Source of the DNA: Rhodospirillaceae bacterium
GTDB lineage: Bacteria; Pseudomonadota; Alphaproteobacteria; Rhodospirillales; Magnetovibrionaceae
NCBI GenBank assembly: GCA_029883045.1
Contig: JAOUJU010000029.1
Span: 1 to 11,594, forward strand
Direction of reading: 5' to 3'
Length of the DNA: 11,594 nt
Shown here piece after piece: positions 1 through 7,141 of the stretch (position 1 is its first letter; each line of letters starts with the position of its first letter). The notes below the pieces were generated by a model. That model was not told the origin of the DNA. It saw only the letters and a list, made by a program, of their open reading frames with translations, and did not search any database. The position numbers were made by a program, and so were the translations under genes.

Positions 1-2
1 AT

Positions 3-644
3 CGCTTTACTGGTTTTGATAAAATTGAAAGCGGTCCACGTATTAACTACGGGGTTAAGTGGGGTGTTTATGGCGATGGGGGTGGGTCAACAAATTTAAT
101 GATCGGGCAAAGTTACCGCCCATCTGTTGATGACACATTTAATCAAGGGTCCGGAATAGAAGAAAAATTTTCCGATTATGTTGGGATGATTAAGGTATCG
201 CCCAGCAGTAAATTTAATATGCTTTACCGAACAAGAATTGATAAAAAAACGCATAAGTTTCATAGCAATGAAGTTGGTGTTAATGGTAGCGTTTATGATT
301 TTAGCTATAATGCAAATTATTCTTTCTTCGCTAAGCAGCCACAAAGCGAATTCTTAGGGCGTGAAGAAATTAACTACTCGCTAGGGTATAAATTAGCTGA
401 TTACTGGTCAGTCAGTTACGGTGGTATAAATGATTTGGCACGTAACGGGGGGCAGCGATTACAGCGAACGGGAATTACCTATGATGATGAATGCTTCACG
501 TTTAATGCATCATTCAGTAGGACATTTTATCAAGATCGTGAAATAAAGCCCACCGATATCATGATGTTCCGTCTTGTTTTCAAAACTGTCGGAGAAGTAA
601 ATATTAACCAGAGCATTATGGATGAATTTGCACCACAAAACTAA
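3..644 (+). CDS. lptD: LPS-assembly protein LptD, C-terminal part (5' end outside the window)
   Basis: The reading frame is open from base 3 with no start codon needed, so the gene enters from the left and only about its last 213 residues are present. The frame begins RFTGFDKIESGPRINYG, which matches the conserved LptD barrel motif (RF-G-D-IE-G-R-NYG). Alternating aromatic and polar residues with many Tyr, Asn and Ser fit outer-membrane beta strands. LptD is the outer-membrane barrel that, with the lipoprotein LptE, inserts lipopolysaccharide into the outer leaflet. A single Cys in the segment DDECF (codon at 492-494) lies where the E. coli protein has a Cys-Cys pair used in its disulfides; that placement is inferred from the local motif. 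The stop is TAA at 642-644. surA follows after 67 bp, a common order, since SurA helps fold LptD. Confidence 0.9.
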   Translation, partial: RFTGFDKIESGPRINYGVKWGVYGDGGGSTNLMIGQSYRPSVDDTFNQGSGIEEKFSDYVGMIKVSPSSKFNMLYRTRIDKKTHKFHSNEVGVNGSVYDFSYNANYSFFAKQPQSEFLGREEINYSLGYKLADYWSVSYGGINDLARNGGQRLQRTGITYDDECFTFNASFSRTFYQDREIKPTDIMMFRLVFKTVGEVNINQSIMDEFAPQN

Positions 645-655
645 AGCCTTATAAT
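628..655 (+). promoter_or_regulatory. Candidate sigma-70 promoter for surA-pdxA-rsmA
   Basis: TTGCAC at 628-633 and TATAAT at 650-655 are separated by 16 bp. The -10 box is a perfect consensus hexamer and the -35 box matches at four of six positions (TTG and A). The start of transcription would fall near 662, about 50 bases before the surA ATG. The -35 box lies inside the last codons of lptD. A very similar pair (TTGCAT, 16 bp, TATATT) precedes rpsF in this window. Read by eye; not confirmed by mapping. Confidence 0.5.
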
Positions 656-711
656 TGCCGCTTTATTAATTTAAACATACCTTCTTTAATTGGTCAGAGA
701 AAATAAGCAAA

Positions 712-2022
712 ATGCACAATTTTTATAACAACCGGGTGAAACAAAACAGCACTACAGCCATGATGCTGATAGCAGCCGTGATTGGGTTGTTTGTAATTCT
801 GTCTGTTGGCAAATCAGCGGAGGCACAAGAAGGTGTTCGCATTGCCGCCGTGGTCAATGACGAAGCTATATCCCTGCTCGATTTGGAAAGCAGGATTGTA
901 ATGGCAATCGCATCATCTAATGTGGCCGATGGAGCAGACACAAGAAGACGCATGGCACCTTCAATACTACGCAGACTTATTGAAGAACGCCTTATGCAAC
1001 AGGAAATGCGCAGGCTCAACATAAAGGTCTCAATGGATGAGGTCGAGCAAGGCATCAAAACAATAGAAAAACAAAATGGTCTGAAACCAGGCGGTTTACA
1101 GGAATTTTTACAATCCGCTGGCATTCCGATGTCTGCGCTTATTTCCCGCACAGAAGTTGAAATAGGTTGGAGTAAGGTTATACGGCGCGTCATCGTCCCC
1201 AGCATAAGAATTAGCGATGATGAGATTAATGACACCATAAGAACCATCAAATCCAATGCGGGAAAGCCACAGTATTTACTGGCGGAAATATACTTGCCTA
1301 TTAACGATACCGCTGAAGAAAGTTCAGTAAAACAAGTTGCAGATCAATTATTTAATCAGTTAAAAAATGGTGTGTCTTTTCCCCAAATAGCAAGAAACTT
1401 TTCCCGCTCAGCGTCTGCCGCAACCGGTGGCGATCTTGGCTGGTTGTCATACGAACAAATTGATCAAGAAATTTCTGCAGTTGTTAGGCTCATGAAGCCG
1501 GGACAGGTATCTGTGCCAATTCGTACCCTAGGCGGGTATTATATAATTACCCTCAGGGATGAGAGGTTAAATCCTGGCCTTATCAGCAACGAAACAACGC
1601 TTGGCCTTTCGCAATTTCATTTATCAATTGGCCCTGACGCAACAACAGAAGAAAAAACATCAAGAAAATCACGGCTTGTTTCAATGGTGGGCAAATTAAA
1701 TTCGTGTGATGAATTTAATAAAGCTGCCGCCACATCCGGATCACCTCTTTCTGGAAGTTTGGGAAATGTGAAGCTTTCGGCTTTACCGCCTGAAATGAGC
1801 GCCGAACTTAAATCTCTTTCCGTTGGCAGCATTAGCAACCCATTTGAAACAGGCGGTGGGATTGCCGTCATAATGGTTTGCAGTCGCGATGAAAGCGGAA
1901 ACAATGTTGAAAGTATAAAAAAAGAAATTGAAGAAAAGATTTTAATTGAACGGGTAAATATTGCTGCCGCTGGTTATTTAAGAGAGCTTAAGCGAGATGC
2001 CTTTTTGGAAATTCGACTATGA
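712..2022 (+). CDS. surA: Periplasmic chaperone / peptidyl-prolyl isomerase SurA
   Basis: A 436-residue protein, close to the usual SurA length (E. coli 428). Residues 1-38 form a signal peptide: a basic N-region (R8, K10), a hydrophobic stretch at 17-33, and an Ala-X-Ala site (AEA, 36-38) for cleavage before Q39. A SurA N-terminal domain follows. A clear parvulin domain spans roughly residues 190-285 (YLLAEIYLP, FPQIARNFS, GGDLGWL, PGQVSVPIRTLGGYYII). A second, more divergent parvulin-like segment runs from about 300 to 395 (GNVKLSALPPEM, ISNPFETGGGIAVIMV). SurA escorts unfolded outer-membrane proteins, including LptD, through the periplasm. The start at 712 keeps the full signal peptide; only a weak AG-rich stretch precedes it. 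Its stop overlaps the pdxA start as ATGA, pointing to translational coupling. Confidence 0.92.
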   Translation: MHNFYNNRVKQNSTTAMMLIAAVIGLFVILSVGKSAEAQEGVRIAAVVNDEAISLLDLESRIVMAIASSNVADGADTRRRMAPSILRRLIEERLMQQEMRRLNIKVSMDEVEQGIKTIEKQNGLKPGGLQEFLQSAGIPMSALISRTEVEIGWSKVIRRVIVPSIRISDDEINDTIRTIKSNAGKPQYLLAEIYLPINDTAEESSVKQVADQLFNQLKNGVSFPQIARNFSRSASAATGGDLGWLSYEQIDQEISAVVRLMKPGQVSVPIRTLGGYYIITLRDERLNPGLISNETTLGLSQFHLSIGPDATTEEKTSRKSRLVSMVGKLNSCDEFNKAAATSGSPLSGSLGNVKLSALPPEMSAELKSLSVGSISNPFETGGGIAVIMVCSRDESGNNVESIKKEIEEKILIERVNIAAAGYLRELKRDAFLEIRL

Positions 2023-3029
2023 GCCAGATGCTTCCCTTGGCCCTTACCATGGGGGAACCCGCTGGAATTGGTGGCGATATTTCGATAAAGACATGGGCAA
2101 ATAGAAAACACAATAATGTTCCAATTTTTTTCATAATCGATGATCCAGAACGGCTTCGTTCCCTCGCCAGACGTCTAGGCATTGATATACCAATAAAAGA
2201 AATTCAATCAGCAGAAGCTGCGGATAAAACTTTTTCCGAAGCACTACCAGTGCTTTCGTTAGGGGTGAACGTAAAATCCCAACCAGGAAAACCCACTGGC
2301 AACACCGCCAAGTCAGTTATTAAATCCATTGAAACTGCTGTAAAGTTAGTGATGGGCGGAAGTGCCGGAGCGGTTGTCACCAACCCAATCAACAAGGCGG
2401 TTCTTATTTCTGAGGGTTTTGAATTTCCCGGGCACACAGAATTTCTAGCCCATCTTGCAAAGTGCCAGCAAAGTCCAGTTATGATGCTTACCTCGCCAGA
2501 GTTACGCGTAGCGCTTGTTACAATCCATGTATCTATCAGTAATGCTGTCAAACAATTAAGCGCAGAACGCATCATTCACGTTGCAAAGGTGTGCAACGCT
2601 GCCCTTAAAAATGATTTTGGCATTGCCAATCCAAAAATTGCTGTCGCTGGCCTTAACCCCCATGCCGGAGAAAGCGGATTAATGGGAAATGAAGAAATCG
2701 AAATAATTTTACCTGCTATAAAGGCATTGCAAGATGATGGTATTGATGCGTTCGGCCCCTACCCGCCCGATACCATGTTTGGCAAAAGAGAAAGAAAAAA
2801 ATACGATGTTGCCCTGTGCATGTACCACGATCAGGGCCTTATACCGCTTAAGACAATTGGTTTCGATCAGGGAGTAAACGTAACGTTAGGATTGCCGTTT
2901 ATTAGAACATCACCAGATCATGGAACCGCTTTTGATATAGCTGGTAGTGGCAGTGCATCAGAAGAAAGCCTTGTTGCTGCGCTAAAGGCAGCCGCACAAA
3001 TGCAGTTAACCAGCAACACAAAAGAATAA
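2019..3029 (+). CDS. pdxA: 4-hydroxythreonine-4-phosphate dehydrogenase PdxA
   Basis: PdxA oxidises 4-(phosphooxy)-L-threonine with NAD(P) in the DXP-dependent route to pyridoxal 5'-phosphate; the product is used by PdxJ. The 336-residue length is normal. Family motifs are all present: TMGEPAGIGGD near the N-terminus, TNPINKAVL (121-129), GHTEFLA (138-144), AGLNPHAGESG (210-220), GPYPPDTMF and MYHDQGLIPLK (268-278), then TSPDHGTAFDIAG (297-309). The three metal-binding histidines known from the E. coli enzyme (166, 211, 266) correspond to H170, H215 and H270 here, with identical spacing. The ATG overlaps the surA stop by four bases; only 3 bp separate its TAA from rsmA. The surA-pdxA-rsmA order is common in proteobacteria. 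Cytoplasmic. Confidence 0.95.
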   Translation: MSQMLPLALTMGEPAGIGGDISIKTWANRKHNNVPIFFIIDDPERLRSLARRLGIDIPIKEIQSAEAADKTFSEALPVLSLGVNVKSQPGKPTGNTAKSVIKSIETAVKLVMGGSAGAVVTNPINKAVLISEGFEFPGHTEFLAHLAKCQQSPVMMLTSPELRVALVTIHVSISNAVKQLSAERIIHVAKVCNAALKNDFGIANPKIAVAGLNPHAGESGLMGNEEIEIILPAIKALQDDGIDAFGPYPPDTMFGKRERKKYDVALCMYHDQGLIPLKTIGFDQGVNVTLGLPFIRTSPDHGTAFDIAGSGSASEESLVAALKAAAQMQLTSNTKE

Positions 3030-3032
3030 CAA

Positions 3033-3863
3033 ATGAGCAACGATTCCTTTGATGGCCTTGTACCCTTACGTGAAATAGTTTCAAATTTTGATTTGGCGGC
3101 GCAAAAATCACTTGGCCAAAATTTCTTGATGGACATGAATTTAACGTACCGCATTGCACGAACCGCAGGCGATCTTTCCAAAATAAATGTAATTGAGATC
3201 GGTCCTGGACCGGGCGGCCTTACACGGGCAATATTAAAATGCGGTGCAAAAAAAGTAATTTCAATTGAGCGCGATGAACGCTGCATCGACGCATTACGAT
3301 ATATTAGCGATGAATTCCCTGATCGTTTTCAATTAATTCATGGTGATGCGCTTGAACAAGATATAATAAAATTAGCCCCTGCACCACGTCGCATTATGGC
3401 AAACCTGCCATACAATGTTGCAACGCCGTTACTTATTAGCTGGCTCAAACGCGCCAAGGAATTTGAAGGCATGACGCTAATGTTTCAAAAAGAAGTTGCC
3501 GATAGATTGGTTGCCAAACCCAGAACCAAGGCATACGGCCGCCTGTCGGTAATGACTGGGTGGCTTTGCGAAGTAAAATGCGAATTTAATATTGACCCCA
3601 AGGCATTTACCCCGGCGCCCAAGGTTATTTCAACCGTGGTAACGCTTAAACCGCGCGCCCAACCATTGGCTTCGGCTAGTTGGAATGCAATGGAGCATGT
3701 TGTTGCCACCGCATTTGGCCAACGGCGCAAAATGCTGCGTCAATCGCTTAAACCTCTTGAGCTTGACCTTGCATCCCTTGGAATTAGCGAAACATCGCGC
3801 GCAGAAGAGTTAGAGGTAGAAGATTTTGCCAAATTAGCGCGCGCATTCGCAGAAAAAACCTAA
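3033..3863 (+). CDS. rsmA: 16S rRNA dimethyladenosine transferase RsmA (KsgA)
   Basis: RsmA uses S-adenosylmethionine to dimethylate the two adjacent adenines near the 3' end of 16S rRNA (A1518/A1519 in E. coli), a late checkpoint of small-subunit assembly. At 276 residues the length is typical. Motifs: KSLGQNFLMD (25-34), the SAM-binding EIGPGPGGLT (55-64), IERDER (78-83), HGDAL (103-107), the catalytic NLPYNV (124-129), FQKEVADRL (151-159) and FTPAPKVISTVVTL (192-205). The C-terminal helical domain (FGQRRKMLRQSLK) is complete. It starts 3 bp after pdxA and ends 1 bp before the exporter gene, without a strong ribosome binding site of its own, so translation is probably coupled to pdxA. Loss of KsgA confers kasugamycin resistance in E. 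coli (known of the family). Confidence 0.95.
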   Translation: MSNDSFDGLVPLREIVSNFDLAAQKSLGQNFLMDMNLTYRIARTAGDLSKINVIEIGPGPGGLTRAILKCGAKKVISIERDERCIDALRYISDEFPDRFQLIHGDALEQDIIKLAPAPRRIMANLPYNVATPLLISWLKRAKEFEGMTLMFQKEVADRLVAKPRTKAYGRLSVMTGWLCEVKCEFNIDPKAFTPAPKVISTVVTLKPRAQPLASASWNAMEHVVATAFGQRRKMLRQSLKPLELDLASLGISETSRAEELEVEDFAKLARAFAEKT

Positions 3864-3864
3864 G

Positions 3865-4491
3865 ATGGCAGCAACAATTGAAATATTTTTACAAGGATTG
3901 GCATTGGGTGGCGGCCTTATAATTGCAATAGGATCGCAAAATGCCTTTGTTTTACGTCAAGGTCTTAAACATGACAGGCATTTTATTATTGCCAGCGTGT
4001 GTTTTCTTAGCGATGCGTTTCTTATTTTAGTTGGCGGTCTTGGGGTCGGAACCATTATAGCATCTACCCCTTGGTTTGGTAATGTGGCGGCTATTGGTGG
4101 CGCTATATTTCTTGGTATTTATGGTGGGCTTGCGTTTCGCCGGGCACTTCACAAGGAAACATTGTCGGTTAAAGATGATTCCACAAATTCTATAACGGTA
4201 AAATCAGCCATATTTACCGCCCTTGGATTTAGCTTGTTAAACCCCCATGCTTTCTTAGATACGGTTGTGTTGCTTGGTGGTATTTCCGGTCAACATGACT
4301 GGCCTGATCGTTCGTGGTTTATTGGTGGTGCAATCACGGCATCTTTTTTATGGTTTTACGCGCTAGCCTATGGTGCGGAAAAGTTGGCCCCATTATTTAA
4401 CAAACCGCTTACATGGCGTGTGCTTGATGGAATAATTGCCGTAATTATGTGGTGGATAGCATATATGTTAGTAATGGGTAGGTTTTTCTAA
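3865..4491 (+). CDS. LysE/ArgO-family amino acid exporter
   Basis: A 208-residue, strongly hydrophobic protein with about six predicted membrane segments, the usual size and layout for the LysE superfamily. Diagnostic motifs are AIGSQNAFVLRQGL (near residue 21), CFLSDAFLILVGGLG, and LLNPHAFLDTVVLLGGISGQ (residue 128 on). The last is close to the corresponding NPH-x-x-LDT segment of E. coli ArgO. Members export arginine or lysine (and analogues such as canavanine) across the inner membrane; the substrate here cannot be told from sequence alone. The ATG follows the rsmA stop after one base, so it appears to be the last gene of the surA operon. A LysR-type regulator such as ArgP or LysG often accompanies these exporters, but none lies in the window. 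The gene is convergent with gmk, with a 6-bp gap. Confidence 0.85.
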   Translation: MAATIEIFLQGLALGGGLIIAIGSQNAFVLRQGLKHDRHFIIASVCFLSDAFLILVGGLGVGTIIASTPWFGNVAAIGGAIFLGIYGGLAFRRALHKETLSVKDDSTNSITVKSAIFTALGFSLLNPHAFLDTVVLLGGISGQHDWPDRSWFIGGAITASFLWFYALAYGAEKLAPLFNKPLTWRVLDGIIAVIMWWIAYMLVMGRFF

Positions 4492-4497
4492 AACCCG

Positions 4498-5142
4498 TTA
4501 TTCATCTTCGCCACACAGAACGCGGACAAAGCTATTTAAACCCTCGCGCCGATTAAGGCGCAATCTTTCGGCGTGCAAAATTGCCTCAACCTCGGCAACG
4601 CTTTCTTCAACATCAATATTCACGACAATGTAATCATAGCTATCGTAATGCGACATTTCGTCCGATGCCTTAGCCATTCGTTTTTTTATTACATCATCAG
4701 GGTCTTGTGCGCGGGTACGCAAACGACGCTCAAGCTCATTTTTTGATGGAGGCAATACAAATATGCTTACCAGATCAGTTTTTGCTTTGTCGCGTAGCTG
4801 CTGGGTTCCTTGCCAATCAACATCAAATAAAACGTCTTTGCCCGCAGACAGCGCGGCTTCAACTGGTCCGCGCGGTGTGCCGTATGAATTTTCAAATACA
4901 GTGGCGTGTTCAAGAAATTCATCATTTTCAACCATTTCATGAAACTTTTCCTTGGAAATGAAGAAATAATCTTTTCCCTCAACCTCGCCCGGGCGTGGCT
5001 TGCGTGTAGTAGCCGAAACCGACATGGAAAGATCTGGTTCGTGCTTTAACAATTCACGTGAAATGGTTGTCTTTCCCGCACCAGAAGGCGAGGAAAGAAC
5101 CAGCATAAGACCACGACGTTTAATGTTTTTTGGATCGCTCAT
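4498..5142 (-). CDS. gmk: Guanylate kinase
   Basis: Gmk transfers phosphate from ATP to GMP (and dGMP), giving GDP for nucleic acid synthesis and for (p)ppGpp pools. The 214-residue length is standard. A P-loop is present as SSPSGAGKTT (17-26, with K24). The GMP-binding region follows: SATTRKPRPGEVEGKDYFF (43-61), FLEHATVFENSYGT (76-89), and FDVDWQGTQQL. The lid segment includes RRLRTRAQDPDDVIKKRM. The start ATG overlaps the yicC stop by one base (TAATG), a stop-restart arrangement that implies translational coupling. The yicC-gmk pair is widely conserved. It is the last minus-strand gene of the block; its stop lies 6 bp from the convergent exporter gene, and I see no dedicated terminator in that gap. 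Confidence 0.96.
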   Translation of the reverse strand: MSDPKNIKRRGLMLVLSSPSGAGKTTISRELLKHEPDLSMSVSATTRKPRPGEVEGKDYFFISKEKFHEMVENDEFLEHATVFENSYGTPRGPVEAALSAGKDVLFDVDWQGTQQLRDKAKTDLVSIFVLPPSKNELERRLRTRAQDPDDVIKKRMAKASDEMSHYDSYDYIVVNIDVEESVAEVEAILHAERLRLNRREGLNSFVRVLCGEDE

Positions 5143-6044
5143 TATTCTATGTTTTGCACCTGTTCGCGAAATTGTTCAATTACTGATTTTAATTCTAGTC
5201 CAATATTGGTCAATTCCACATCGGATGATTTGGAACAAAGTGTATTGGCCTCGCGGTTAAATTCCTGACAAATAAAATCAAGCCGCCTTCCAACTGGGCC
5301 ACCACCTCCTAGTAGGTCGCGGGTAGCCGCCACATGGGCACAAAGCCTGTCTAGTTCTTCAAGTATGTCGGCCTTGGTCATCAGCACTGCGGCCTCGGTG
5401 GCCAATCTGGATGCATCAATTGCAGGTACATCGGCAATAAGCTTTTCAATTTGCTCTTTAAGGCGAGATTTTATTTTATCTGGTTGGGTGGCAGAAACCT
5501 TTGTCGCGGCGGAACACAGTTTTTCGATAGCATTCACCTGCTCGCCCATAACCAATGCCAGATTAGCACCTTCGGATTTTCTATTTTGCGCCAAACCATC
5601 AATCATGTCTTGAAGTCCGGCCATAATGTCCCGCTCCATTTCAAGGCGGTCTTCGTCGCTGATGTGTTCATCATTTTGCTCTAAGACCCCACGCAATCCC
5701 AATATTCCGTCAGCGGTTGGTGGGCTTAGGCTAATCCCCTTAGTTGATGCATTTTTCTGCACCGTGACAAGTGCGTCTAAAATACTGTCAAGAACCCCAA
5801 CATTAAGCGCAACCCCAGAATTAACCGCAACCCATGAAACATCTAGATTTATATAAATGTTTCCCCGCGTGAATTGTTTATTAGCGGCTTCCCTTATTTT
5901 TGCTTCAAGAAAATCAAAACCACGCGGGAACTTAAGACGCACATCAAGACCTTTGGCGTTGACGCTTTTTCCTTCCCAGACCCAAGCACATTTTTCATTG
6001 CTGCCTTCGCTGGTGGCAAAACCTGTCATTGATGATATGTTCAA
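5142..6044 (-). CDS. yicC: YicC/YloC-family endoribonuclease, TTG start
   Basis: A 300-residue member of the YicC/YloC family. The N-terminus carries the signature SSMTGFA, followed by WEGKSVNAKGLDVRLKFPRGFDFLE. The conserved C-terminal block is GRRLDFICQEFNREANTLCSKSSD followed by LKSVIEQFREQVQNIE. The family was long of unknown function; E. coli YicC and Bacillus YloC have been described as endoribonucleases, with E. coli YicC linked to turnover of the small RNA RyhB. Targets here are unknown. The start codon is TTG at 6042-6044: an AGGAG at 6052-6056 stands seven bases before it, whereas the next ATG (6027-6029) would be 22 bases away. Starting here also restores the residues normally found before SMTG. 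The stop overlaps the gmk start by one base. Confidence 0.92.
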   Translation of the reverse strand: MNISSMTGFATSEGSNEKCAWVWEGKSVNAKGLDVRLKFPRGFDFLEAKIREAANKQFTRGNIYINLDVSWVAVNSGVALNVGVLDSILDALVTVQKNASTKGISLSPPTADGILGLRGVLEQNDEHISDEDRLEMERDIMAGLQDMIDGLAQNRKSEGANLALVMGEQVNAIEKLCSAATKVSATQPDKIKSRLKEQIEKLIADVPAIDASRLATEAAVLMTKADILEELDRLCAHVAATRDLLGGGGPVGRRLDFICQEFNREANTLCSKSSDVELTNIGLELKSVIEQFREQVQNIE

Positions 6045-6051
6045 TCTGTAT

Positions 6052-6056
6052 CTCCT
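6052..6056 (-). promoter_or_regulatory. Ribosome binding site that fixes the yicC TTG start
   Basis: On the minus strand the sequence reads AGGAG, then seven bases (ATACAGA), then TTG. This is optimal Shine-Dalgarno spacing for the TTG and far too long for the downstream in-frame ATG. Confidence 0.75.
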
Positions 6057-6124
6057 GAACCGGGATGGTATAAAATTATCAAACCCCGATTCTTAATTTA
6101 ACTTATAACCTTTCCGGGTCTGGT

Positions 6125-6152
6125 AAAAAAGCTCTGAGGGGTTATTGCCCCT
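6125..6152 (-). terminator. Possible weak terminator overlapping the mltG stop codon
   Basis: On the minus strand AGGGG and CCCCT (arms at 6148-6152 and 6137-6141) pair perfectly around the 6-base loop CAATAA, which contains the mltG TAA. Six T residues (6125-6130) follow, but six bases after the stem, further than in a classical terminator. It may cause partial termination before yicC, or nothing. The rest of the 97-bp mltG-yicC gap is AT-rich; I find no convincing -35/-10 pair in it. Confidence 0.35.
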
Positions 6153-7128
6153 GATTAATACGCTTTAATTTTCGCCATTGAGCTACGTTTTTGTTGTGTT
6201 CCTTTAGGGTTCGGGCAAAAACGTGTCCACCGTTCCCGCTTGCAACAAAATAAAGATCATCCGTATCTATTGGCGCTAATACAGCCATGATTGATTCTTT
6301 ACCGGGATTTGCTATTGGCCTTGGGGGCAAGCCTTTGTTGCGATACGTATTAAATGGGCTTTCAACGGTTAAATCTTTGCGGGTTAGTTCGCGCCCCATG
6401 TCACCTAACCCATTGGTTATTGCATAAACAACAGTAGGATCAGATTGTAGGCGCATCCCTTTTTTAAGCCGATTGATAAACACGCCGGCAATGTGTGCGC
6501 GCTCTTCATCGATTGCAGTTTCTTTTTCAACTATTGAAGATAAAACTAAAACTTCATCAATAGATTTGACAAAGGTCCCAGACTTGCGTTCGGTCCAAAG
6601 CTGCAGCAATAATGAATTCATGTCATTTTGCATGCGGTTTATTATGCCTTGGCGGCTATCACCCCAAGAATAATGGTATGTTTCCGGCAACAAGCTACCC
6701 TCAGGTGGAATATTTTTAACATCACCAACCAGACCCTCGGCCGCCAACACCAAATCAATAGCACTCGAAACATAAAGACCTTCGGGAATTGTAAGTTTTC
6801 TAACAACAGTGTTACCGCTTTTAAGCAATTGCAACGCAGCGCCGATGCTTATGTGTGCGGGAAAATTATATTCACCAGCTTTGAGGGTTTTGTGCGCATT
6901 TGTCAGGCGAGCGCGTAATTTAAATACCAGCGGACTATCAATAACGCCTGCCTGTTGAAGCTGTGATGCTATTTGGGAAACACCAAATCCGGGCTTTACA
7001 ATAATGCGGACGTCACTAGCACTGGGGCCTGGGTTAACCACCTTGGTTCCCATCCACAGCCATGCGGTGCTAACGGCCATAAACGGCACAAATACAAAAA
7101 TGAAAATTAAAATAAGGGCGCGCTTCAT
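6142..7128 (-). CDS. mltG: Endolytic peptidoglycan transglycosylase MltG
   Basis: MltG cleaves nascent glycan strands inside the chain and is thought to act as a terminase that sets strand length. The 328-residue protein begins with one membrane helix (about residues 4-26) after MKR, placing the enzyme in the periplasm. A LysM-like segment follows (VKPGFGVSQIASQLQQAGVI, 44-63). The catalytic YceG region contains LSSIVEKETAIDEERAHIAGVF, in which E201 matches the catalytic Glu of E. coli MltG (E218). Next come NRLKKGMRLQSDPTVVY, SPFNTYRNKGLPPRPIANPG and the C-terminal YFVASGNGGHVF. Start: GGAG lies seven bases before the ATG, within the 13-bp gap after fabF, so it is very probably co-transcribed with fabF. 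That neighbourhood is common in alphaproteobacteria. Confidence 0.94.
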   Translation of the reverse strand: MKRALILIFIFVFVPFMAVSTAWLWMGTKVVNPGPSASDVRIIVKPGFGVSQIASQLQQAGVIDSPLVFKLRARLTNAHKTLKAGEYNFPAHISIGAALQLLKSGNTVVRKLTIPEGLYVSSAIDLVLAAEGLVGDVKNIPPEGSLLPETYHYSWGDSRQGIINRMQNDMNSLLLQLWTERKSGTFVKSIDEVLVLSSIVEKETAIDEERAHIAGVFINRLKKGMRLQSDPTVVYAITNGLGDMGRELTRKDLTVESPFNTYRNKGLPPRPIANPGKESIMAVLAPIDTDDLYFVASGNGGHVFARTLKEHNKNVAQWRKLKRINQGQ

Positions 7129-7141
7129 TGGCGCACTCCGC

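Noticed and set aside
723..1256. 177-codon minus-strand ORF opposite surA
   Set aside because: It lies wholly within surA, whose signal peptide and domains are clear. The low-complexity Ser/Ile/Leu translation is typical of an antisense shadow.
6057..6124. Promoter for yicC in the mltG-yicC gap
   Set aside because: TATAAG and GATAAT hexamers occur, but no recognisable -35 box lies at a proper distance.
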